Shown here: positions 1-13,000 of the stretch, in pieces
Position numbering within the stretch: position 1 is the stretch's first letter
Layout: the number at the start of each line of letters is the position of its first letter
From: Steromphala cineraria
Taxonomy: Eukaryota; Mollusca; Gastropoda; Trochida; Trochidae
Assembly (NCBI GenBank): GCA_916613615.1
Contig: OU744725.1
Span: forward strand, 69,032,754-69,096,753
Reading direction: 5' to 3'
Length of the DNA stretch: 64,000 nt
The notes under the pieces: model-generated
Database searches by the model: none
What the model was told of the DNA's origin: nothing
The model's input: only the letters and a program-made list of their open reading frames with translations
Translations under genes and position numbers: made by a program

Positions 1-328
1 TATTGGATCAAAAATAACTTTGTACAAGAGATCTAGACTCCTCATGCAATTATTAACTAGTTTTAACACTACAGGGTTTGCCCGTGTAAAGATTTTCGCG
101 ATGAAATTAATGATAATTTGATATGCATCAACATATGAACTTCAGACAAATTTTAAATATCGAAGGATAAAAAAAATTTCTACACTTTAATACCGAAAAT
201 CGTTTGTCGTCAGTTCTAACCGACGCCATGACCAGTAGCCGGAATAAGAGATCATTATGTTGGCGAAACCACATTGACAGAGGTTGGCCGATTCCTCAGG
301 GAAGTGACAATAAAGTCGCTTAAACTCC
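1..328. other. Intergenic, nothing recognised
   Basis: AT-rich sequence with no open frame of note and no repeat that I can match elsewhere in the window. Confidence 0.5.
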
Positions 329-431
329 ACTCTCTCCCCCGGAGGCAGATCAAGTCATGAAATGTTGATACACATACAGCCTCGCTGTACCAACATTTTA
401 TGACTTGATCTGCTTCTGTTGGTAGAGAATG
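329..431. repeat. Short hairpin copy of the GAGGCAGATCAAGTCATG inverted-repeat family
   Basis: A left arm at about 329-371 contains GGCAGATCAAGTCATGAAAT and is answered by an inverted arm at about 387-431 with a spacer of about 15 bases. The same terminal sequence bounds the element at 34966-35291 and recurs at 58682-58850 and 28803-28841. This copy is almost only the two ends placed face to face, so I read it as an internally deleted miniature element. No transposase is present. Confidence 0.7.
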
Positions 432-2480
432 CTTAAACTATTATTAAACTATCAATTATTATGTGTGTTCCAACTTCAACATGAACAAAAATGATGGGCA
501 GGAGACTTTCTGTTGTTATCTTGTCCACACTGTAGACATGGTTAGTTTTTGTTCTGTCAGTGAGTGTAAATACCCAATAATTGGAAATTCATTTATCATA
601 TTACATGTCATGATTCAATTATGAATTCATATTTGTATTAAAGATTTCCAACAATTTAAATTCTTTGTCATGTAAGTTAAATGCAAATTCATAAAATTGA
701 AGTTCAGATAATGTTTCCCAGTAAGTAACTGTCAATTTCACTGTCACTTGCATATTTCATAATTGTATCATATTTTGTTTCCAAGGACCACATATGAAGC
801 AGTCGTACAATGCGTCCTTATTTGGCAGGTAAGGTACACCAGAGAAGACAAGTTTCTTGATAGTATGCCTCACAAGCATTTTAGTTACTTAAATTTGGCT
901 CCTTTATTTTCACATGCCGAAAACGAGTATCCAATTCCTTTAAAATTGTCCACAAATCCTTGAACACCCTTCCACGTGCACAATAAGGTACGAACAGTAA
1001 ATTCCAAAGATTGACGCGGTGGATGATTAATGCACCAAAATTGCACATTGAGTTTATTTAGATAAAAACGGCATAAGGAGTATGATACCATATAGTAAAA
1101 CTATTATGAATTACTTTTATTAAAATATATGTTAGTCGTAATTATGACCTGCTGACTGACCTAAATGTATAGTGGGAGAAGATAGATACGAAACTAAAAC
1201 TCAAATAGAGAACAAATCGAACAACCACAGCTAATGCAGTTTTATCATCGTGTTTCTTTGCGTTTTCTTGTATCCTACACGTACTTCTCATTAGATTGAA
1301 ATATTAAATATGATTTCACTGCAGTAAAAATATGACTTTCTTATTTTTAAAGGTTATATATCCTATTTCAATTTCTATCATCTTTATTTCATCGATAAGT
1401 ATATAGTAAATAGGAACCAAAGTAAATATGCATAATATTGAACAAAGTAAATAGGAACAAAAATACATATACCTTATATTGAACAAAGTTTCTATTTCTC
1501 AGTAGGAAGGTTTAGCATTTGACTATAAAGATAAATTTAATCAATGTGGGGAGTAAAGGATTAACTCTGAATTCTCTTTTCTGGTTTCATTGATTTTGCT
1601 ACAATACAATGAAAGAAGCAAGATCAGGTAAAATTAATTAAAATATTCCCTTTATAAAACATGGAAAATAGAGTTATTGGGTACCTCAGCAGGCTTTCGA
1701 TAAACTAATCCATTTAGCGCTCTGCAGACCTCGATGTGATATCCGATTAATTATCAAACACGTTCATTTCATTGTTCCAATTAGTTATTTTGACTCCATC
1801 TCTACCTTAAGAACTTTAAGCGGCAACATATCACGAAAGCATCAATGTAACACGCTATCTCTCTGCAACGCACATTTGTTTTTACGTTTTTCATATAAAA
1901 CTTACCTGATACTCTCCCGTACGGAAGCATAAGGCCTGGGCAGCCAAAACGAACTACAGATGCGTATCTTAAGTGTGTTCACTTGCTTGTGTATCTTAGT
2001 GCAAATATCATGTAAATTGGGTTTCATTTTGACGTCCATAAAATAACTCCAGGAGCACATACAAGGGACAACCAATTATCCATTAGTAAAATAATCGTTC
2101 CCAAACCATATTTCTGGATCGTCTTGTCACTAGTACTGAAATAAGATATTTGGCATGATTAAATAGACAGATGGGGTCATATTTGTGAAATTCAGATTTT
2201 CTTAAATTTCGATTTAAATATTCCATATAAACATTGTAAGAAAGAAATCAGTAAAATTACATTGCATTAATGCAAAGGAACAAATATGAATTAAGTCTAA
2301 AGCTATTGATCACTAATGAAGGATTTTGTAGGGAAAAATACAAAATAGTGTTTTCGAAATTTTGACCCCTGGTCATTTCAATGCCCTGCCAAATTAGTTA
2401 TGGTTGTCTTTAAGGTATGACATACGAATATGTTAACGCAAACTGAATGTTAACGAACTCCAAGGGACCAAAGAATTTAG
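432..2480. other. Intergenic, no gene recognised
   Basis: AT-rich DNA with only short chance reading frames (for example 763-963). No splice-supported exon, RNA gene or strong repeat was seen. Confidence 0.5.
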
Positions 2481-2590
2481 TTCGCTATATCCGGTGTTCG
2501 CTATACACATATAATTTATATGGTATTATATGAGGACGGGACTTGAAAACTGGTTCGCTATATCCGACTGATCGCTATATCCGTGTTCTA
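2481..2590. repeat. Degenerate short repeat built on TTCGCTATATCCG
   Basis: The motif TCGCTATATCCG or close variants (TTCGCTATACAC) occurs four times between 2481 and 2583. The spacing is irregular and includes an AT-rich interruption. This looks like a small decayed tandem array. No coding potential is associated. Confidence 0.55.
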
Positions 2591-3630
2591 CTATCATGTA
2601 AGGCCAGCTCGCTAACAACAAGACCACTTTGCCCCTGGTTGGATCAACTTAAAAGTCGTCTCGAGGGAGTCTTTTTATTTCAACTTCTATTAATGACTCT
2701 AATAACTTATGACAATGCAAGAGAAAAGCACATTTCAATAATTAATAACTATTACCTGGAGATAAACTTAAACAAAATATACTTAATAAATAATACATAC
2801 ATACCTGGCACATGTCCCTTATGTAAGCATGTTTCAAATGGTTCATAGAAACAGCAATGACTACGTATACTTGATGCCAAGGCGTACCAAACAGAAAGAA
2901 AGGAACTATTTACGAAACCTTGTGAATTGGAAAGTAAGGTATATAGAAATATATATTCTGCACACGACAAGTTAAACCAACGAATGACCGCCAATGTTGT
3001 GCAAGTCAATATTCAGTTTAACGCGAAATCAATGAAATAAGTGATCTCATCTAGCATAGTTTATGACATACATGTATCGTATAAAGGCAGGCATACTTTG
3101 TTTGAAAATTAAAGGGTCGTTCGACGTAGCCAAAGACTAGCTCCATAACAAGGGTCCTTTGCATTATATCCTACTTCCGGTCTCGTTGCTATGGTTTCCT
3201 TTGTTCTAACTGTAGGTGTATTAACTGATACACATCTCCTTTCTATGTTGTAACCGTAGGTTATTCACTGATACACCTCTACTTTTTAAATACACCTACT
3301 ATTTTTTTTATTGTTAATCTACACTTAGAAATTGAAAAAGGGATCTTCAACGTTGGCAAATAAACGGACTTGTAAAATTTAGACTCTATTGACTGAGCCA
3401 ATGAGGATTGATACAAGCAGAGGTATTTTCTGTTGTTTATAAGCTTATGTATATAAGTACTAGTCTGTACCAATTTTAATGTAATGAAGTTAGTTTGTGG
3501 TTCTAAACCGCAATTAGATGAGTATTGGTAATATTCTATTGATATAGTTAGGTCAAGAGCTGTATACTTAAAGAATGATGGAATGCTCTTATTCGTCAAA
3601 TATGACTCGACCGGAGTGGGGGTATAAGTC
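2591..3630. other. Intergenic, no gene recognised
   Basis: The frames seen here (for example 2543-2848 +) are compositionally AT-driven and show no family resemblance. From 3210 to 3290 the phrase GTAGGTGTATTAACTGATAC recurs in diverged form around 3250-3285. Confidence 0.4.
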
Positions 3631-3777
3631 AGATATACGCACACTTCCCGAGGTGTATCACTCAATAACCTCCTGTTTGAACCGTGGATCCTCGGCTCCG
3701 CTACGCTACGCCTCGGAGACCCACGATTCAAACAGGAGGTTATTGAGCGATACACCTCGGGAAGTGTGGGTATATCT
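3631..3777. repeat. Foldback element: 57-bp arms, 33-bp spacer
   Basis: Bases 3631-3687 and 3721-3777 are inverted copies with 3 mismatches in 57, so the single strand would fold into a long hairpin. The spacer carries CCTCGG twice (at the start and near the end). The arms are GC-richer than the surroundings, which suggests an inserted element. Reading frames across this interval are products of the palindrome, not genes. No flanking target duplication was obvious. Confidence 0.85.
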
Positions 3778-5011
3778 ACAACTTACCCAATACATCCAAT
3801 ACCCTATGTTAGAAAATGATTAACACCTCACTTAATAAATTCAATCACATAATGAATAGCTTTTTGAATTTAATTTCAAAGTTCTACGGTCTTCTCAAAA
3901 CGTGCGAATGAAGGTGTATAGTAGTATATTTTTTCTTGTCAAAGCACGAGATTCGAAGTTCTCGTCTCGTGCTGGTTAAACTGGCTGTCAGTTTCATTTT
4001 TGATTTTAAAGGCAAATACGCCCTATGCGTGTATCACATTGAATGTGACGTTTTAAGAGTGGTTCCTACATAACATCAGTTTTCCTCGGATTTTAAATAT
4101 TAAGGGACATTGAACCCTCGCGTAACAAACTTATCTCAAATTTTAAGAGTTCTCTTTAAATAATCGAATTACATGTATGTATCAAATACGTTTTATTGAA
4201 TTATAAGCTTTTATTATTGTAAGTAGGGTAGGGTATCATAACCAACCCAATTTCCCGTAAGTAAGTAATGTATTGTTTTGGTGTATGCAAGCAACTAAGT
4301 ATGCAAGTTCAATGGTAGCGCGAATGTATAGCTACGCCCCGCCTACTTGTGTTACACTACATGTACGCTTGTTACTCCAAGAAAAATACTTTGTTGATAC
4401 TAACTTATGGACGAACATGTCTTAGAATGATCAAGTTAAGATATTGCAATTAGTCATATTATGTTCAAGTTCATTACCTTTGACTTCTGTCATTAACGCC
4501 TGGTACTTCGGTACCAATGCAAAGTGTTAGATCATTGTGAACAGATCACTGTGAACGACAGCCATATTGAGTCAAAGATTTCCTAGCTTCTGATTGGTCA
4601 TTCCCTGGCTTTGACCTTTATGACCTTACATCGATGAATATAAGATGAGCTAGCTGACAGATGGCTAGAACTTAGCATTGGTAGCTAAGCCAGAGAAACT
4701 TAAAACTTCTCGTATCTCAAAAACTTCTCAAACAACGTGGAACTTTATGGAAAATAGAATAGATTTTAATGAGCAACAATCATAATTTATTTGCATGACA
4801 ACATATTCATAAATACTTATTCAAAATATGACCTTAAATATAAACCTAACTTGGTGTATCTTAATCATGATGTCGAAGACTAAAATACCAACTGATCATG
4901 AGACTGATTTAACATTTTAAAATTCCCCAAACTTATTATTAATAATTACTTAAAAATCCTAGTCCTGGAGAAAACTCCGTCATTCTCACCTTGAGTTATG
5001 CTAAGAGATTA
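3778..5011. other. Intergenic, no gene recognised
   Basis: AT-rich, no convincing exon. A GC-richer patch at 4490-4640 has no frame that I can name. Confidence 0.4.
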
Positions 5012-5393
5012 CTATAGATGCTTGAGAGCGATCCGTTAAAGAAATGCTGGCCCCGAATGACCATTATCATGTAGATGTGCCTTTTCGAGGTTATAGATTT
5101 TTAAATTTTTTTTATTTTTATTTCCAGTGCAACAATTTGAACTTAGTCTTTTTCAAGGGTTTCAGCATCAAATCATTTAGAATTTTGAATATTTTGTTTG
5201 CTACAATTGTGGAGTTGGTTATTTATCCAAGTTGAATTATACAGAGAACATTAATGGTGCTTTATGATAGTATTGTTTAGAGGTTTGGAGCATTTGAGGA
5301 AGGGGGAGACATCTGTTTTTACGGGTAAAACACTTTCTAGTTATAGATGCTTAAGAGCGATCCGTTTAAGAAATACTGGCCCCTAATAACCAC
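5012..5393 (+). repeat. Direct repeat pair, about 50 bp units 325 bp apart
   Basis: A block beginning ATAGATGCTTGAGAGCGATC (about 5012-5065) returns as ATAGATGCTTAAGAGCGATC (about 5342-5393), followed in both by a CCGTT(T)AAGAAAT and CTGGCCCC section. Identity is roughly 85% by eye. The interval between them is ordinary AT-rich DNA with no reading frame of interest. It may be a tandem duplication or the flanks of an old insertion. Confidence 0.65.
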
Positions 5394-8300
5394 TGCCCAC
5401 CCCTTTTATAGTAAATTATCATGATCTCACAATCAAGATGCACCCGCTGCAGTGATCACGTGACCATACAGAGGACGACCTAAAGAAAATGGCTGCGCCC
5501 ATGAAAAACCTTATCATCCCTTACGCTAATTGACTATGCTAACGACTATTGGTCTTACTCATATTTACAAACATAACGATAAGATAATAAAATGACGTCT
5601 TAGTTATCTTAGAACTAATTTAAAGATGTACATTTGTCTCCTAACATAATAATTTACCCTAACGCACTATCGGAAGAGGAATGGACATTCGATTTGATAG
5701 CTTATGTTTAGTTATGACGTAATTAATCGCCCGTTTTATGAATAAACTAATGATACTCTATTGCGCTTCAATATCGTCTATAAATAAATTCCCAAAATGG
5801 CAAACGCTTTGGTGCAACGAAAATCATATTATATATATATTCAAGGTTCGTTTGCACTTGTTACGTCTGTGACTTGAACATAAATTAAACAATTCTATCC
5901 GACAATGATTCAATTTATATAATTATTTATTCATGCTGTTCAATATTTTGAACCACTGGAATGGTTGCTTCAACCACAATCGTATAGTTGCGTGTTTTCA
6001 AGTGAAGTCACGTGCGTGCTTGACCGTTTATCGAGATTGCTTTTCCCTTCCCTTTATTCATCTTGTACTATTTCAAAGCTTTCCGGTGCATAAAGTGAAA
6101 GTTTAATTGTGCAAAAAGCATGAATTGAAATATCCTTGTGGTGTTTACAGTGTGAATACATGTACGTCCAGCATTTGTTTAAACGCACTCTTCATATTTG
6201 CCTTTGGGCATACATGTTTAAGACGTATAAATAATTGTACAGTGAGTTCATATGAAATGATTTATGTTTACTTAAAAGTCATGTCTCTAAAGACGACTTG
6301 TGGCTAACACGTGATGGTTGGTTTACATGATGATGAATTAATCATGACATACACATCTTGCATTATTCAGGTGACTAACAATGCTCGTCTTAAGGTTTTG
6401 ACACGTGACATTTGTCGCTTGTTGTCAAAGCTTAATGTATCGACGCCACTTTGTATACCGTAAACATGTAAATTAACTATAACATTACTATGTTAAAACA
6501 TATTTTATTAACAGAATAAATAATAATAAATAATAAAAACATTTTGTTCTTTTTCGCTGACTTTGTTTAAGTCTATTTTGAACTATATTTATTACCCACG
6601 TCTGTCGCAAATTCACAAAGTTAACTCAAGGCACGATATGCAACTTTTTGTTGTATTTACAGATACGTTTTTATCTGAATGTATAGTGCGTTATTTGATG
6701 ATATTACGCCTTGATAAGTGACTGGTTATTTATAGCTTGTAATTCAAATGTTGAACGGTCGACAGTTATTGCAGGGCCGTTATTTACCACTCCTTACTTG
6801 TCACTCAGCTATAGAATTGTTGAAAGGATAGATAAAACTGTTTTGATTTTTTTATCAATACTTAAACGTTCCTATATAAATGAATCGGTATAAAACCTTT
6901 ATTGTTTACAATCTTTATCCAAGAATATTCCTTTGCTAAGGCCTTCGACTGTAGCCTACTAGTAGTAATCACTCGTATCTGTTTTGCTATTCTCTAAATA
7001 CGTAACCCTCACGTATGAGTTTTACATGATATCAAAAGTCGTGTAACTAATACAATTTATTTTCAAATAAAGAATAAATTTCGTTTCTTTAAACAAATCT
7101 GCAATGTTACATGTATATATAATGTGCGCAATAAAGCAACGTGCTGCATCAATGCATTAGTTTTATAACAGTGGTGTTTTTGTGTCTCAAAACAATCCAC
7201 AATCAACTTTACTTACTAAAATTGGTTTACAGACACATATACACTGTACGTGCGTAGAAGATTCTGATAACATGAAGATGTCAGTTGAAGAAAGTTTTCA
7301 ATTCTCAAAACTCAATTTTATCGGGGGATAGGCCTTCGCTTAACTTTTTTTTAATGTATATGTAGCTGGTTCGTGGAAATGCAATTGTATTTTTTAACCA
7401 TATACTGTATCCGTGTTGTCATCAAGACTTGAATGACATGTTTACACCTTTTAAAGACACATATACGCCATAGAGTTACTTATACTCTCAGGTGTGCCTC
7501 GTGTCATACCTGTAGCACTTAACGTGAGAAACCGTAGTTCCTGGTAATCATACACGCTTACTTAAGCAGGAAATCGTAGTGGTGTATGTATATGGAGACA
7601 AACTCATCCAGGTAATCCGAAGTGCTATGTACCAACTACCAGCTGAGAGGCACAGGTAAACTGGGTTACCTGCCCGGGCTGCATGAAACGCTTGACTTCA
7701 TAGACGCAGACAGTCATTGTGACACGGATCTCCAAGGCAGAGGACACACCTGACAGGTAGGAGGCAATCAAGAATACCTTCATATTTATATATTTATATA
7801 TATGTCATTATACAGATGCATAGCAAGTGTATCCTGGATTGTTATGAACTTTCAAAAGAGATTTTCAAGGTGTTTTAGTAGGTTGCATACCTTTCGGTAT
7901 GTAATTGTTTTTGTAAAAGCGACAAAGAAATATCATACATACACGTACGGGACAGTCAAGAATTTATGTATGATTTATTATACATACTCATACCTGTGCC
8001 TGTATTTATGATAGTATATATATATGGATAGTTATGAATTCGAAAACTTGTTTTGGCATTTAACGTAAATAGGTTTGGTTCTGCGTTTTCTTTCTAATAT
8101 ACCAAATATCATGAATAGGCAGAAAAATCAAATTATGAAACACATGCATCAGTGAACATGAGGATCGTTATGAACTCGCGAATGCGTTTTGGTAGGAAGT
8201 TACATATATTTGGGCAATAAAACAAATTTTTTTTCAGTTATGATTAAACCATATCAACAAGTATTATTCACTTAATTTACATGTACACGTGGAACGTACG

Positions 8301-9318
8301 TGTTCGCAAATGACGTTTGATATTAACCTTGCTTGAATTTGGGCATTTGACATTATCTCTCACCTATATATTATATAATACAATAACATATTTAAGCAAA
8401 AACACCAGTTACCTACATTAACTCGAAATTTCATAATGGTTGAGCATTTCGTTGTTTCGCGTATTTGCAAAATTGCGGAATTGATTTGCCAGTGATCAAA
8501 ATGCTAAATTGTGTCTTGCAGCCTGGAGAATTATGTTTAGGAGCTTTTTTGTTTTGTTGCACATTTGTGGGGTGTACTTAGCGGATTGATGAAAAAAGGG
8601 GAACAGTTATGCTTCTGATTCTTGTCATATTCAATCGCTTTGTGAGATCTGGTTTCTCTAAATGCTTATTTCGCCAATTTAAAAGTATTAAAAACCTGAT
8701 AGATCGTAATGCATTCATGCTCTTTTACTTAGTTTGTTTAGTTTGACTTGAGTCATACGTTATACTTCGGTTATGTAGATAATATAAACTGATAACGTTA
8801 CGTACTTGTTTGACAACAATGCTAGAATATGAACTTCAAAGGTGGCTTCAAATGTGTATTGTAAATTGTGCTAGGACTTATGTCAGTTGTGTGTAGGCAT
8901 TGGAATCTAACGGGTACATACTGGTTTGACAACATTGCTAGATATGAACTTCATATGTGTATTATAAATTATGCTAGGAGGTACAAGTAGGTTAAGTGTG
9001 TCATATAGAAACGTAAGTAGGTAGGTATAACCGTCAAACGTCTCATCAATTATTATTCATCAACCTATGCGGCCTCTCTGAAGAATACGACTCCTCTCAG
9101 CGAACATTCGATATGATGACCCTAATACTTCTATGTGTCTATGTATTATTATGAGGCGGAGGTTTCGTTGCAAACGCATTCAATCTTTTGAATTTCTTTG
9201 GGAAGATTTTTAAAATCGAATTGTCACACTTGTGGTGCTTAGAACACCACGCAGTGTCTGAATGCACGGGTTAAATATTGTACCTGTAGCTAGATTGTAT
9301 TCAGATTAAAATGGTTTG
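5394..9318. other. Long intergenic stretch, no gene recognised
   Basis: Only short frames are present (6107-6307, 6711-6893, 7802-8011, all +), none with recognisable motifs. AT-rich dinucleotide runs lie near 5830 and 7785-7805. Bases 8810-8960 contain a weak internal duplication around TGACAACAATGCTAGA / TGACAACATTGCTAGA. Confidence 0.45.
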
Positions 9319-9597
9319 TCCCGCCAAGGGCTCGGCAACTTTGTCTGCAGTATAGAGAACTGTTCTACATGCAGTTAGGATTGGGTGCAATGCTACACTG
9401 AATTCAGCGCAGTATCACCCATGGTTGCCAATTCCAGCCGATTCTCGCAGGTTTCACCGCAATGCATAGCCACAATGGTGTTGCGGGCTTTCTCCCTGCA
9501 ATAATACTAGCATCCCCGATATAAGTGAAAACCTTGAAAGCGGCGTTAAACCCACCTCACCTCACCTCACCTCACCTCACCTCACCTCACCTCACCT
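9319..9597 (+). mobile_element. SINE-like repeat, copy 1, with a (CACCT)9 tail
   Basis: This matches a second copy at 38923-39180. A 63-base central stretch starting CAGGTTTCACCGCAATGCAT is identical in both, and both end in AAAGCGGCGTTAAACCC. Here that end is followed by nine perfect CACCT units (9553-9597). A strongly conserved core plus a simple-repeat tail is typical of SINEs. Copy 1 lacks the B-box-like head seen in copy 2, so it is probably truncated at its 5' end. Confidence 0.75.
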
Positions 9598-10398
9598 GAA
9601 ATGGTTTGATTTGATCATCTCATATAGCAATGGATATCAATTTATATATTCGAAATATCTTCAGCTGTCATCAGGCACTTGTAAATTACGTGTTCAGCTT
9701 TAAAGTAGTTTCTTATGATTCGGTATTCTTAAGGTGTTTATATAATGAATATATCATCAGCTACTTTTGAAAATACTTGAAAATCATAAAACGTAATGAA
9801 ATTTTTAAAGCATAAAACGCCTGTCATATGATAAGTATATATATGTGTACAGACCGGTAACATGAAACGTTATGTTCCAAATAGTGTTTAAGAATGTTCA
9901 TAACGTTTTCACAATAAACGTAAGCTTTCAGCTAAATGGATTTTCAGAAATATGAATGTGTCGATCGCAACAGTTAGAACATAAATCTCTAAAGCAGAAT
10001 ATAGAACCAAGTTGAACACACATAGACTAGGTCATGAGGGGTACCAGGACCGAACTGTTACTATCTTATGTTTCCATCTTGGAGAGCACAGCGCCAACCT
10101 ACCCGCTTTTTCTTTAAACTATAGAAAGTGACAACAGTCTTTTTAAAGGTTTATAGAAATAATGTTGACACATCTTTACTGAACATGTTACTTGATAAAT
10201 AATGACATTTTTCTGTTCCGCTCTATAAATCATAAGTACGTATATCATAACTACAGCCCCAGTCTCCTGATTTCCAAACTTTGACTCACTTAAAATATCA
10301 TTAAGAGTTTTGTAAGATTTAGATTTTGAGCCTTCTAAAAAGATCAAAGGTCACGAGTTACTTATTATTTAAATGTTCTCCTCTGATTTGTTTTCTTT
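9598..10398. other. Intergenic, no gene recognised
   Basis: AT-rich. The minus-strand frame at 10114-10347 has no recognisable motif. Confidence 0.4.
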
Positions 10399-10521
10399 AA
10401 GAATTGACTTCAAAATTTATTAAGTTCGTGGAGGTATAAACCTAAAAACCGCTGCGCAAACTGTGTAAATCCGGATTAGTTTATACCTCCATGAACTTAA
10501 TAAATTTTGAAGTCAATTCTT
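10399..10521. repeat. Near-perfect foldback hairpin: 43-bp arms, 37-bp spacer
   Basis: Bases 10399-10441 and 10479-10521 are inverted copies with a single mismatch in 43 (10428 region). The spacer contains AACCGCTGCGCAAACTGTG. The near identity of the arms suggests a recent origin or repair through cruciform intermediates. No coding content. Confidence 0.9.
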
Positions 10522-11514
10522 ATAAATAAATATACACAAATTTGATGTTTTTATAGGTTAATTTGCTTCAAATAATCAAATTCGCAACAAATAAGACTGC
10601 ACTATTTACGCGAACGAATTCAACTATCAACAAAACGAGAGAGATAAAATGTCAATCAAAACGTCATTATTTTTTTAGCTCCGCCTACGACTAGTTCACT
10701 AGCCAATGAAAATTCACAACGGAATCACGCAACGTCTTGTCACGTGGCCTTGACATTTCTAGTGCCAGCCGTTGTACATAAACACAAACTCGCGATTCAG
10801 GGATGGAAAAAGCCGATTAGACTATCGTATGTGCAATACATGTGGCTTAAAAGCTTGACGACAAGCAATCAGATGAAATCAAATTAAGTTTTTGTTAAAC
10901 GGCACAGTTCTCTAATCTTGTTGAGAAACAAAGCTAGAAACTGCGGCATTTTAATGGCCTATCCCCTTGCGACAGCCGCGACTGCGCGCAGGAGAGGAAA
11001 AACGACCGGGTGTATTGTTATGAAGCCGTGCCATTTATCAAACAAACTATTTAATGTTTATTTGATATAAGCTATTTTTAATTTGTGTCTTTTTACCGAA
11101 CTCTCGCGAACTGGTACAGTATAAAAAACGTTACTTGTTTACGAATAGTTCTGTCATTTGGTGCGTGGCTAAGTATGAATGGGCGTGGCTAAATGTGATG
11201 TGACGTCACGAAATTAAGTTTATGCAGGTATGAACTGAATTTCTGTTACAGTGTTCAGCAAATCAGATCCACGGATAGCAAATGACATTTATTTATAACG
11301 AAAATGACTTAAATGAATGCAAGGAATTTTGAAACGACGTCTAATAAAGAAGTCGCTGATTCCCTATTTGATAATTTCCACTAACTATACCCATGCTTAA
11401 TTTACCTTATTCTTTTCAATTAAGTGTACATGTTTTTTTTATCTCAAAGGGAATTGTAGGGACTTTTCATACTTTATTAAATCACGTGTTTATGTTTTGT
11501 GTGCAGTCATCTAT
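10522..11514. other. Intergenic with a GC-richer patch
   Basis: Bases 10670-11030 are richer in G+C and CpG than the surroundings, and a CRE palindrome (TGACGTCA) lies near 11198. This could be regulatory, but I could not tie it to a transcript on either strand. Confidence 0.3.
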
Positions 11515-11835
11515 GATTATATGAGACAGAAAAGCACGTTTTGAATGCAAAACGTTGTCCAAATATGTGCCAAAAAATAAAACATGAAAATAATTGCGTG
11601 TTCGACTCATAATAAATTTACAAAACTATCGTCTAGAATCATGTGTCTTCAGAACAAAGCTTGTTCAAAACGATTATATGAGACAAATAAGCACGTTTTG
11701 AAATGCAAAAACATTGTCCAAATATATGCCAAAAATAAAACATGAAAATAATTGCGTGTTTGACTCATAATACTTTTCTAAAACTATCGTCTAGAATCGT
11801 CTTCAGAACAAAGCTTGTTCAGAACATGAGACAAG
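11515..11835 (+). repeat. Tandem duplication, period about 157 bp
   Basis: GATTATATGAGACA starts at 11515 and again at 11672. The following 150 bases match closely (AAGCACGTTTTGAA, TAAAACATGAAAATAATTGC, ACTATCGTCTAGAATC, AGAACAAAGCTTGTTC). A third unit begins near 11823 (CATGAGACAAGTAACA) and fades. Two full copies plus a fragment, about 90% identical by eye. Confidence 0.85.
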
Positions 11836-12654
11836 TAACACAATTACAAGAAGGTACATGTTTACAAGACCTTTAAGCAAGTGCGCAGTGTGTAAAGTTC
11901 ACACGAATTTTACAAGAGTTACAGGGTCTGATGGTACAAGAGACTCCTTTCAAGATTATTCTGTGTACAGAGAATTGTGGGTAGGTTTAACGACATTGAC
12001 ATGCTGAGGGCACAGAGTTCACACTGTGCAAATGTTGCCACAAAGAACCTAATATTCCGACCTACGTCTTTTGGACATGCTTCGCTGACCAGATGAAAAC
12101 ACCAATACAATCCAATTTGACTATACCAACCCCAATAAATCCAATTTATGGTTCATCGTGAGTACATATATAACATCTTGTGAATCCTATGAGGTAGGTT
12201 TAAACTGAAAATAGAATGAAGATATTTTGTTTGAGCACGGCTTGATACCTTTATCTCTCTGATACATATACCTTCGACAAACACTGTACTGTCTATATAA
12301 ACAAGCTTGTTTGCGTGGTACGAGGTGGAATTGTCAGTATGTGTGCGATCCATAGTCAAACTAGTTATGAGATCAGACAAGGAGTCCCAGTGCGTACTGG
12401 TACTTGGATTAACGGCATATTTCGTAGTATTAGATGGTGTCAGATACTCAGTTGACCAACACACGAGCATCAAGCACTAAACTGATGAACTGTACATCCA
12501 AGCGTAGTTTCAGATGAAAAGCAAATGATGTTAATGTGGACAAATACTGACTTTGGCGTGTTGAATACGTAGTTGGAAGACATTTTAGGACTAGGGTAAT
12601 ATAGAGAACATAACTAAAAACTAATTTAGTTGTACTGAATTACAAAATCTTTAA
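11836..12654. other. Intergenic, no gene recognised
   Basis: Minus-strand open frames at 11919-12110 and 12153-12473 (106 aa) were examined. The second is Ser/Thr-rich in its middle but has no family signature and no convincing splice partners. Confidence 0.35.
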
Positions 12655-13000
12655 TTTAGAATGAAACCAATATATTGTAGCATTTTATTCTTAAAAACAA
12701 AGACCTTTTTTAGTCTATTTTAACATGGTAAATTGGATGACCGATATATCAAAACCCACTGATAATGTATATCTATTTAAAATGGGCAGAGTAAATATAA
12801 ACAGAAATAGAACCTCATTTACTCGTAAAAATATGTAGTCATTTATTCAGAATGAAACCAATATATTGAGTATTTTATTTTTTAGTTAAAGAAATTATTT
12901 TTATTTATATCAAAATAGTAAATGGAAAGAACGAAGTACCAAATCAACTGATTATTTATATCCTTTTGGATATAGTGTTTTATATATGTTTTAAATTAGT
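12655..13000 (+). repeat. Diverged tandem duplication, period about 190 bp
   Basis: The phrase AGAATGAAACCAATATATTG occurs at about 12658 and again at about 12849. The sequence after each copy stays similar with many substitutions (CATTTTATTCTTAAA / TATTTTATTTTTTAG, then CTGATAATGTATAT / CTGATTATTTATAT). It is an old duplication in AT-rich DNA. Confidence 0.6.

Noticed and set aside
3279..3823. Open frames on both strands across the 3631-3777 hairpin
   Set aside because: Their mirrored peptides come from the palindrome itself and have no family resemblance.
9553..9597. CACCT array as a CRISPR-like repeat
   Set aside because: Contiguous 5-base units without spacers at the tail of a SINE-like repeat; simple microsatellite in a eukaryotic genome.
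12153..12473. 106-codon minus-strand frame, Ser/Thr-rich
   Set aside because: No domain, no plausible splice partners, and frames of this length are expected by chance in 64 kb.
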